Source: Bacteroidetes bacterium QH_1_64_81
GTDB lineage: Bacteria > Bacteroidota > Rhodothermia > Rhodothermales > Salinibacteraceae
DNA length: 5,220 nucleotides
Assembly: GCA_003022655.1 (NCBI GenBank)
Contig: PXSX01000208.1
Location: forward strand, 1-5,220
Direction: 5' to 3'
A program made the position numbers and the translations under genes. Below the pieces are notes generated by a model, which worked only from the letters and a program-made list of their open reading frames with translations, had not been told where the DNA came from and did no database searches. This document shows, piece after piece, positions 1 through 5,220 of this stretch. Position 1 is the first letter of the stretch. Each line of letters begins with the position of its first letter.

Positions 1-625
1 AGGCAGGCCGTGGGCTCGATGTAGACGGTCTGCCCGCTGGCGGACCGATCGTGCACGAACCCTTCCACCTTCCCTTTCGCGCTCGCCCGCACCGGAATGA
101 CCATGCGTCCCCCGCGGATGGTGGCCTGTTCGCCAGTGGCGTGGCCCTCCTGCACGGCCCGACGGAGCGCCTTGTCGAGCGTCTTGCGGAGCTCTTCCTC
201 TCGCGTGCGGATCTGGCGGCGCAGGCGCTGCAGCTCCGGAGACGCATCGTCCCGAATGGACGCGTCTTCGTCGAGAATCGAGGCGACGTGCTCCTCAAGG
301 TCTGGGAGGGGTGTGATGCGATCCACGACACGAGCCAGCCGCGGGTAGTCCTCCGTGCGCGCCCGAAAATGTTTTTTCAGGCGCCGGAGCGTAACAAGGG
401 TCTCGCGAATAGCCATCAGGTCCTCCGGGTCCACGTACGCATCCTCGGGGCCGGCCCGGCGCAGCGCGTCCCGAAGGTCGTACATCGGGCTCAGGGGCAC
501 CGAGTCGCCGTACCGGAAGGCGCCTTGAAGCTCCTCCCCAACGGACTCTGCACGCGGGCCGACAGGCGATCGCGCACGACATCGAAGCCGAGCTTTTCTT
601 CCAGTGCGTCAGGATACGTCTCCAT
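1..625 (-). pseudogene. mutS2: Endonuclease MutS2, N-terminal part, frame disrupted, runs off the left edge
   Basis: MutS2 is a MutS-family ATPase/nuclease linked to suppression of recombination or to ribosome rescue. Only the N-terminal region is in the window; the ATPase and Smr domains would lie to the left. Translation from ATG 625-623 gives METYPDALEEKLGFDVVRDR and continues to SPLG (residue 30, codon 538-536), which matches the family's N-terminus. That frame then stops at TGA 493-491. The family sequence resumes one frame over from GAG 533-531 (ELQGAFRYGDSVPLSP, DLRDALRRA, PEDLMAIRETL) and stays open to base 1. It includes the coiled stretch LQRLRRQIRTREEELRKTL, then GGRMVIPVR and the hallmark VHDRSASGQTVYIEP. 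About 20-25 residues normally found between SPLG and the next block appear absent, as judged from recalled Bacillus MutS2. A deletion of 3n+1 bases would explain both the gap and the frame change. A one-base loss in the G run at 536-539 would restore the frame but not the missing residues. This may be a true pseudogene, a product restarted downstream, or an assembly error. Family assignment is strong; gene status is uncertain. Confidence 0.85.
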
Positions 626-995
626 GAGCAATTTTGAGGGGAGAAGGTGGAGGGAGGACTCGGGAAAACGCGTGAATCGTGAACCACGGACATCGCCGCC
701 TCACGCTTCACGTTTCACTCCTCACGTATCATGAGCCAAGGCTGCGGGAATTCGTTCTGGGAGCAAGATGTCCCCGATTACGGGCACATTTTCCTAACGA
801 AGAGCCGAGTCGGCTGCTCCAACAAAGAGCATTCGTAACGCCCTCAGCACGTTCAGCCCACGAGGTCCACTCAGAATCCACACAACGAGCGATCCATGTG
901 CCCACCCGCCCCCTTCCCTCATCCTCAGCACAGTCCATCGCCCGCAGCACAGCGCCAGCCCCCGACGCCCTCATGCACGAACGCCCACACGCGCT
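626..995. other. Intergenic region between nucleotidyltransferase and mutS2, with heptamer repeats
   Basis: This 370-base stretch separates two minus-strand genes. It would hold the mutS2 leader and promoter and the 3' end of the nucleotidyltransferase transcript. Bases 636-658 are almost all purine on the plus strand, so the mutS2 leader would be pyrimidine-rich and lacks a Shine-Dalgarno motif. Bases 671-726 hold the heptamer repeats listed separately. Bases 735-995 contain short open frames on both strands, but none has recognisable protein sequence, and I treat them as non-coding. I see no clear hairpin-plus-T-run terminator after the nucleotidyltransferase stop, so read-through into mutS2 is possible. 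Confidence 0.6.
671..726. repeat. Bidirectional 7-bp repeat cluster (CGTGAAY / YYTCACG)
   Basis: Two head-to-tail heptamers, CGTGAAT (671-677) and CGTGAAC (678-684), are followed after a 14-base spacer by four heptamers in the opposite orientation: CCTCACG (699-705), CTTCACG (706-712), TTTCACT (713-719) and CCTCACG (720-726). The two halves can pair imperfectly: GTGAATCGTGA at 672-682 against TCACGCTTCAC at 701-711 matches at 10 of 11 positions. The cluster lies about 45-100 bases upstream of the mutS2 start. It could be a multi-site protein-binding region, a dispersed intergenic repeat of the genome, or a simple tandem expansion. The sequence alone does not decide. Confidence 0.75.
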
Positions 996-2009
996 TCAGC
1001 TGCGCAACTCCACATTGATCTGCGAGTGATCGCCGACGTTGATGCTCTGGACCTGCTGATCGACTGCGGCGTGCCGTCCTACGACCGAGTCGGCCAGCAC
1101 TGCGTTCTCCACGGTCCCCCCGGCAAAGACGATGCTATCCTGCACTACCGCGTTCTCAACGGTCGCTCCCTCCTCAATCGAGACGTGCGGGCCCACCACC
1201 GCATTCTTGACAGTCGCGTCCGGGCCGATGTAGACCGGATCGTGAACGACGCTGTCTTTGACGGTGCCCTGACGGAGATCGTCGGATTCACGCTCCAGCA
1301 CGCGTCCCGTCGTCTCCAGCAGGGCCGGAATGGTGCCACAGTCCATCCAGGCGTCCACCCCGGTCGTTGTGAATACGTCGCCCTGCTGCAGGCGATGGTC
1401 GAGAGCGTCGGTCAGTTGATACTCCCCCCCGGCCCCCTTCAGGTCATTCTCGATGAGGTAATCGATGCCCTCCCTGATCTTGTCCAGCTCACGAATGTAG
1501 TAAATGCCGATGAGCGCTTCGTTGGAGACCGGATCAGAGGGCTTTTCGACAAGCTCCGTCACCTGGTCGCCGTCGCGGACGGCAATGCCGAATCGGCGCG
1601 GATCGTCGACCTCCCGCACGAAGGCCCTCACGTCGGCGTCGCCGAGGGTGACCTCCTCCCTCAGATCGAAAAGCGTGTCGGCAAAGACGACGACACCCTC
1701 GCCCTGCAGATGCTCCTCCGCGCACCCGACGGCGTGGGCCGTGCCGAGGGCTTCCTCCTGAACCGGGAAATGCGGCGTGATGTCTCGCTCGTTGCAGAGC
1801 TCTGTGAGTTGGTCTCGGATGTCACGTCCGAAATCGGGGCCGAGGACGAACACGCCGTCCTCAGGGGGCGCCGGAAGGACGCGTGAGAAGGTATCTACGA
1901 TGCGCTCGACGATGCTCCGGCCTCGGACCTTAAGGAGCGGCTTGGGGGTGACGTGAGAGTGGGGGCGGACGCGGGTGCCCCGCCCCGCCATGGGAACGAT
2001 GAGTTTCAT
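996..2009 (-). CDS. Sugar-phosphate nucleotidyltransferase with C-terminal left-handed beta-helix
   Basis: This 337-residue enzyme most likely transfers a nucleotidyl group from an NTP to a sugar-1-phosphate, giving an NDP-sugar and pyrophosphate in the cytosol. The N-terminal Rossmann-like domain begins with the NTP-binding loop PMAGRGTRVRP (6-16) and the following TPKPLL (21-26). Then come QEEALGTAHAV (84-94), the expected metal-binding aspartate in FADTLFD (D111), DDPRRFGIAV (135-144), LVEKP (153-157), a sugar-binding-type LIGIYYI (166-172), GEYQLTDAL (195-203) and WMDCGT (221-226). Residues from about 249 to 330 form hexapeptide-like repeats (VYIGPDATV, VSIEEGATV, ENAVV) typical of a left-handed beta-helix. 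That gives the long architecture shared with glucose-1-phosphate thymidylyltransferase-like and mannose-1-phosphate guanylyltransferase-like proteins. The nucleotide and sugar cannot be fixed from sequence alone. ATG 2009-2007 opens directly into the first beta strand (MKLIVPMAG), so the start is well supported; no Shine-Dalgarno precedes it. The gene is divergent from the TPR gene and upstream of mutS2. Confidence 0.9.
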   Translation of the reverse strand: MKLIVPMAGRGTRVRPHSHVTPKPLLKVRGRSIVERIVDTFSRVLPAPPEDGVFVLGPDFGRDIRDQLTELCNERDITPHFPVQEEALGTAHAVGCAEEHLQGEGVVVFADTLFDLREEVTLGDADVRAFVREVDDPRRFGIAVRDGDQVTELVEKPSDPVSNEALIGIYYIRELDKIREGIDYLIENDLKGAGGEYQLTDALDHRLQQGDVFTTTGVDAWMDCGTIPALLETTGRVLERESDDLRQGTVKDSVVHDPVYIGPDATVKNAVVGPHVSIEEGATVENAVVQDSIVFAGGTVENAVLADSVVGRHAAVDQQVQSINVGDHSQINVELRS

Positions 2010-2804
2010 GGGTGTGAGGGATGCGTTGCGGATGAGAGGGAAACGAATCGCAGGCCACTATTTGACTAGGCACCACGCGTCAGCACGCAGTTTTGGTGTG
2101 GCCCGAGTAACAATAACGAGTACGGCGGGGGAATGCCAGTGACGGTTCTCGAGGAGGCCCCCGCCCCTCTGTTTGAGCGGCACGCCCCTCGGTTTTCTGC
2201 GCGCCGCCGTTTCTGCCCTAGAACGCACCCGGTACGGGCCTGCCGGGCAGAGCTAGCAGCTTTCGGAGAATCGCTAAGGGCCGTTCCGATGAAGAATAAG
2301 CACCGCTCAGCGTGCGTTGGCGGGTGTCTCAGATTCTATACAACGCTGCGTACTGCCCACCACGCCTTTCGGACTGTCACTCCTTCAAGCCTCTGTTACT
2401 GGATTTTTCAATTTGAGCCTTCCACAAGCGCTTCCGGAGGGTACAAGGTGGATGTCGGCCCCCGAAGCCGAACAAGTAGCTCTCGGCCCCTCCCCCACGT
2501 CCTTCCTGAAACGCGCGGTTCGCCCGTGCTTTTCTCTTCCGGCATAGGCGTTGCACTCTAACAGATCGCGCCGGTTGCGGCCAACGGCGGAAGTGCCGGT
2601 GGACCGCCCGTCACGCAGCGCAGAACACACGAGGGGCGCTCTTCGGGGGCGACCGGACTCGCCGCTATTTTGCGGCCCGCCGCGGACTACTTCGGAGTCC
2701 CCCTGGGGGGAGCGCCTCCCCTGACGTACCGGAAACAAAAGAATAGGGCGACTTTACGTTTTGAGACTCTGCCGTACACTCTCTCTTCTAACTACCCGAT
2801 AGCC
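2010..2804. other. Long divergent intergenic region without a supported gene
   Basis: This region of nearly 800 bases lies between the divergent nucleotidyltransferase and TPR genes and must contain both promoters. Open frames occur on both strands (for example 2133-2561 plus and 2385-2738 minus), but their translations are Arg/Ser/Pro-rich, show no domain and overlap one another, so I do not call them. I see no transposase remnant, terminal inverted repeats or recognisable structural RNA. Near the TPR gene there are short hairpins: GGACT/AGTCC at 2684-2700 and GGGGAG-CGC-CTCCCC at 2707-2721, the latter without a following T run. TACGTTTTG at 2755-2763 resembles the Bacteroidota -7 element TAnnTTTG but has one extra base, and I see no matching -33 element. 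It is only a weak promoter candidate. Confidence 0.5.
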
Positions 2805-3707
2805 ATGAATACGTACCGGCCCCACCACCCATTTGCGAATTGCTGGATCGTCGTGGCCTTCCTCGGCCTGTTTGCAGTTCAGTTCGGTGTGTCCCCCGCT
2901 GTCGCTCAGGATGAGTCAAGCGACGCGAAGAGAGCCCAGAAGAAGAAAGTCCAGAAACTGTTCAACGAGGGCAAAAGTGCGGCTCAGTCCGGCAACTATG
3001 AAGAGGCGTCCGACATCTTCGAGAAGGCCTTGACTATGGCAGAGGAGATTCAATGGGACCAAGCAGTTCAGATGTCCCAGCAGTTTCTCGTGAAGAGCCT
3101 AAAGGAGGCGGGGACGACCGCCAATAAGGAGGAAAACTACGAGACGGCGTTGAACTACTATGAGAAGGTGCTACAGTACGTAGACAACGATCCTGCAGTC
3201 CATTACAACCGAGGCATTGCTCTCCTCGGGGCCAACAGAACAGAGGAGGGGCTGCAGTCTCTCCAGAGGGCGATCGAGATTGGGAACAAGACGGGCAATA
3301 CCCGGGTGGCGGGTCGTGCTACCGAACGCATTCGAGCGGAGTTTATCTCCAGGGCCTCCGAGGCCTTGCAAGGCGAGAATTCATCGCAGGCGCAGATTAA
3401 CGCCGCCCTCGAGGCTCTCGATCAGATGCGCGAGTATGCGGACCCGAGCGCAAGTTCCCTGTTTTATCGCGCGTTGGCTCTGCACCGCGACGGTCAACAC
3501 GCCCAGGCCATTGAGACCGCACGGAGAGGCCTCAACATGCACCAGGGAAGCCGCAGCGACGCCGCGAAGTATCACTACTACATTGCTGAGTCGCAGATGG
3601 CGCTCGGTGACAAAGCCACCGCCTGCAGGACGTTCAACAATGCTGCCTACGGCGACTACGAAGCGCGGGCAAACCACGCTCTCGAGAACGACTGCGACGA
3701 CCTTTAG
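2805..3707 (+). CDS. Exported TPR-repeat protein
   Basis: This is a 300-residue protein with a Sec-type signal peptide: polar/basic N-terminus, hydrophobic core at about 14-30 (WIVVAFLGLFAVQFG) and a likely cleavage after AVA (residue 34) before QDESSD. The mature part is acidic and helical, with tetratricopeptide-like repeats. The clearest are residues 50-83 (LFNEGKSAAQSGNYEEASDI then FEKAL), about 97-130 (NKEENYETALNYYEKVLQ), 131-164 (AVHYNRGIALLGANRTEEGL), about 216-249 (LFYRALALHRDGQHAQAIET) and 254-287 (YHYYIAESQMALGDKATACR). TPR arrays are protein-interaction scaffolds; the partner here is unknown and location is probably periplasmic. The frame stays open upstream to an ATG at 2670, but that would bury the signal peptide behind 45 extra residues, so ATG 2805 is preferred. 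No Shine-Dalgarno is present, as is common in Bacteroidota. C274 and C297 are the only cysteines after the signal peptide and could form a disulfide. A strong terminator follows 72 bases after the stop. Confidence 0.88.
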   Translation: MNTYRPHHPFANCWIVVAFLGLFAVQFGVSPAVAQDESSDAKRAQKKKVQKLFNEGKSAAQSGNYEEASDIFEKALTMAEEIQWDQAVQMSQQFLVKSLKEAGTTANKEENYETALNYYEKVLQYVDNDPAVHYNRGIALLGANRTEEGLQSLQRAIEIGNKTGNTRVAGRATERIRAEFISRASEALQGENSSQAQINAALEALDQMREYADPSASSLFYRALALHRDGQHAQAIETARRGLNMHQGSRSDAAKYHYYIAESQMALGDKATACRTFNNAAYGDYEARANHALENDCDDL

Positions 3708-3779
3708 CGCCGCGTCGTCGGAGGACTGTTCTTCCTGCGGGATAGTGTAGCACACTCCGCTTTTCGTCCCCTTGCAGAC

Positions 3780-3814
3780 AAAAAGCCCGTGCCGCAGTCC
3801 GGCACGGGCTTTTT
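3780..3814. terminator. Bidirectional intrinsic terminator
   Basis: A perfect 10-bp stem, GCCCGTGCCG (3785-3794) with CGGCACGGGC (3800-3809), encloses a 5-base CAGTC loop. It is flanked by AAAAA (3780-3784) and TTTTT (3810-3814), so both strands show a GC-rich hairpin followed by a T run. It lies 72 bases after the TPR stop and about 165 bases after the stop of the convergent small membrane protein gene, so it can end transcripts from both sides. Confidence 0.93.
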
Positions 3815-3979
3815 CTGTGTCAACACGGATACGAGCCGGTTTCAACTGTTCGTCCGCGTAGGTTGAGGAGCCGCGCAGCCCCCAATCCTCCTGCAACCCG
3901 ATGCGTCGAGTGGGCTCCGCTGAGGGGGCGGGAACGCCACAGCAGGAGGGAATGGCCCCTGATCTTTCTTCCATCCGTA

Positions 3980-4135
3980 TCAGACAGTCTCCTGCGCGCC
4001 CCAGTACACAAGGAAGACAAGAAGGACAGCGGGGACCAGAACCGAGCCGAGGGTGAGCCACTCAAGCCCCGTTCCGACCGGGGCATTGGCCTGGAAGGAA
4101 GCGGATTCCTGGAGAATAACGGTGGCCAACATCAT
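3980..4135 (-). CDS. Small single-pass membrane protein, 51 residues, function unknown
   Basis: ATG 4135-4133 (a second ATG follows at once) opens a 51-residue frame ending at TGA 3982-3980. The N-terminal half, MMLATVILQESASFQANAPV, is weakly hydrophobic at first, then polar. Residues of about 27-45 form one strong membrane helix, LTLGSVLVPAVLLVFLVYW, bounded by aromatic residues (W26, Y44, W45), and a short polar tail GAQETV follows. The start lies 16 bases after the stop of the epimerase gene on the same strand, which fits co-transcription, and the shared terminator lies about 165 bases further on. The hydrophobic pattern, the aromatic belt and the operon-like spacing support a real gene, but I do not recognise a family and there is no Shine-Dalgarno. 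It resembles small accessory subunits of membrane complexes in general form only. A chance open frame remains possible. Confidence 0.55.
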   Translation of the reverse strand: MMLATVILQESASFQANAPVGTGLEWLTLGSVLVPAVLLVFLVYWGAQETV

Positions 4136-4151
4136 GGCGTGAAGGGGAAGG

Positions 4152-5210
4152 TCAAAGTGAACACGATGCCTGAGAATGATATACGGAGGCTGGCCCGTCC
4201 ATGCTCCGACGGTTCCTCCGGGATTTTGCCCTGGAGCGGGTTTTCACGTCGTCAATGACGTCGTGCAGGATCTCGTCCATCGAATGCTGCGGCTCGTACC
4301 CAATCGTTGCCTCCAGCTTGGAGAGATCCGGCACGCGCCGCTGCATGTCTTCGAACCCCTCCCCGTAGACCTCCTCGTGCGGGACGTGGGTGATGCTGGG
4401 ATCGGTGCCGACGAGCGCCCGGACCCGCTCGGCGAGCGCCTGAATTGAAATCTCCTCCGGACGGCCCACGTTGAACACCTCCCCCTCGGCGGCCGGTGTG
4501 TCTAAAAGCTGCGTTACGGCCCGCACTGCGTCGGCCACGTGCACGAAACAGCGGGTTTGCGTCCCGTCCCCGTGCACCTCCAGGGGCTTTCCGGCCAGGG
4601 CCCGCTCCACGAAGCTGGGCACCACCATCCCGTAGTTGCCCGACTGCCGGGGCCCCACGGTGTTAAAAAAGCGGACGCAGAGGATAGGGAGATCGTGCTC
4701 GTCGTGGTAGGCCTGCGCCAAAAACTCGTCCATCGCCTTCGAGCAGGCGTACGCCCACCGCCGCTTCGTCGTCGCCCCCAGCGTGAGGTCGTCCGTCTCC
4801 CCGAGCGACGGCCCGCCGCCGTTCTTGCTCATGGCCTTTCCGTACACCTCCGAGGTCGAGGCCACGAGCGTCTTCGTGTCGTGGTGGCGGGCCAGTTCCA
4901 GCACGTTCTCCGTGCCCCGCACGTTCGTCAAGATCGTATCGACGGGGCGGTCCATGATGCGCTCCACCCCAACGGCCGCCGCCAGGTGCACGATACGATC
5001 GCATTCGGCAATGCACTGCCCAAGGGTGTGATTGTCCAGCACGCTGCCAATGGTGAGCGTAAACCGGCTATGGTCGACCCAGTGGCGAACGTTGTCAAGC
5101 TGCCCGGTGGAGAGATTGTCAAGCACGTGCACGTGATGGCCCTGCTCGATGAGCCGATCGGTCAGATGACTGCCGATAAATCCTGCACCGCCGGTGATCA
5201 GGTATTTCAT
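4152..5210 (-). CDS. NAD-dependent sugar-nucleotide epimerase/dehydratase (extended SDR family)
   Basis: This 352-residue enzyme of the extended short-chain dehydrogenase family probably epimerises, dehydrates or decarboxylates an NDP-sugar using bound NAD(P), in the cytosol. The N-terminal Rossmann motif TGGAGFIGS lies at 6-14, with the acidic residue D31 after the second strand (VLDNLSTG) favouring NAD. HLAAAVGVERIMDRPV (75-90) and TNVRGTENVLELA (95-107) follow. The catalytic set is STSEVYG (118-124) with Y154-x3-K158 (YACSK), and substrate-side motifs are RFFNTVGPRQ (180-189) and VHGDGTQTRCFVHVADAV (212-229). This resembles proteins annotated as UDP-glucose 4-epimerase or UDP-glucuronate decarboxylase; I cannot choose between these. 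ATG 5210-5208 sits directly before the first beta strand, so the start is firm. After the usual end near DEILHDVIDDV there is a basic tail of about 30 residues (KTRSRAKSRRNRRSMDG onward) that is atypical. The small membrane protein gene follows after 16 bases. Confidence 0.92.
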   Translation of the reverse strand: MKYLITGGAGFIGSHLTDRLIEQGHHVHVLDNLSTGQLDNVRHWVDHSRFTLTIGSVLDNHTLGQCIAECDRIVHLAAAVGVERIMDRPVDTILTNVRGTENVLELARHHDTKTLVASTSEVYGKAMSKNGGGPSLGETDDLTLGATTKRRWAYACSKAMDEFLAQAYHDEHDLPILCVRFFNTVGPRQSGNYGMVVPSFVERALAGKPLEVHGDGTQTRCFVHVADAVRAVTQLLDTPAAEGEVFNVGRPEEISIQALAERVRALVGTDPSITHVPHEEVYGEGFEDMQRRVPDLSKLEATIGYEPQHSMDEILHDVIDDVKTRSRAKSRRNRRSMDGPASVYHSQASCSL

Positions 5211-5220
5211 GTTTGCGTAT

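Noticed and set aside
536..539. Simple homopolymer slip (four G instead of five) as sole cause of the mutS2 frame break
   Set aside because: Adding one G restores the frame, but a block of about 20-25 family residues would still be missing, so a larger deletion is more likely.
51..734. Plus-strand open frame of 227 codons
   Set aside because: It is the antisense of mutS2; the minus-strand translation has clear MutS2 motifs, while this frame has none.
1026..1886. Plus-strand open frame of 286 codons
   Set aside because: It is a high-GC shadow antisense to the nucleotidyltransferase, whose motifs are unambiguous on the minus strand.
2133..2738. Overlapping open frames on both strands in the divergent intergenic region
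   Set aside because: Low-complexity Arg/Ser/Pro-rich translations, mutual overlap and no recognised domain, signal or membrane segment.
2670..2804. Upstream in-frame extension of the TPR gene
   Set aside because: It would place 45 residues before an otherwise canonical signal peptide that begins at ATG 2805.
3744..3756. Small palindrome AGTGT-AGC-ACACT
   Set aside because: The 5-bp stem is short enough to arise by chance; the strong terminator 25 bases on explains transcript ending.
3820..4086. Minus-strand open frame (88 codons) overlapping the small membrane protein
   Set aside because: Arg/Ser-rich composition without motif; the overlapping 51-residue frame has a far more protein-like hydrophobic pattern and better spacing.

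Overview
The window looks like chromosomal DNA from a GC-rich, probably halophilic member of the Bacteroidota/Rhodothermota, with Salinibacter as my best guess. This is inference. It rests on the high GC content, the Asp/Glu-rich proteins, the absence of a Shine-Dalgarno motif at the starts whose leaders are visible, and the general look of the proteins. I see no mobile element, CRISPR array, tRNA or rRNA.

Layout. Positions 1-625 (minus strand) hold the 5' part of mutS2, which runs off the left edge. Its reading frame is broken near 531-540, where a segment found in other MutS2 proteins also seems to be missing. Positions 626-995 are non-coding and carry a set of 7-bp repeats in both orientations (671-726). 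Positions 996-2009 (minus) encode a sugar-phosphate nucleotidyltransferase with a C-terminal hexapeptide-repeat domain. Positions 2010-2804 are a long divergent intergenic region with no gene I can support. Positions 2805-3707 (plus) encode an exported TPR-repeat protein, followed by a very strong, symmetric hairpin terminator at 3780-3814. On the minus strand, positions 4152-5210 encode an NAD-dependent sugar-nucleotide epimerase/dehydratase, followed 16 bases later by a 51-residue single-pass membrane protein (3980-4135) that a standard length cut-off would miss.

How the genes fit together. The nucleotidyltransferase would activate a sugar-1-phosphate to an NDP-sugar, and the epimerase/dehydratase would modify an NDP-sugar. 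Together they suggest part of a surface-polysaccharide or glycoconjugate supply route, although they are not in one operon and the TPR gene lies between them on the other strand. The TPR gene converges on the epimerase/small-protein pair, and the hairpin between them can serve both directions.

I did not find a convincing new biological system. The points most worth a second look are the broken mutS2, the bidirectional heptamer array upstream of it, and the unannotated small membrane protein.
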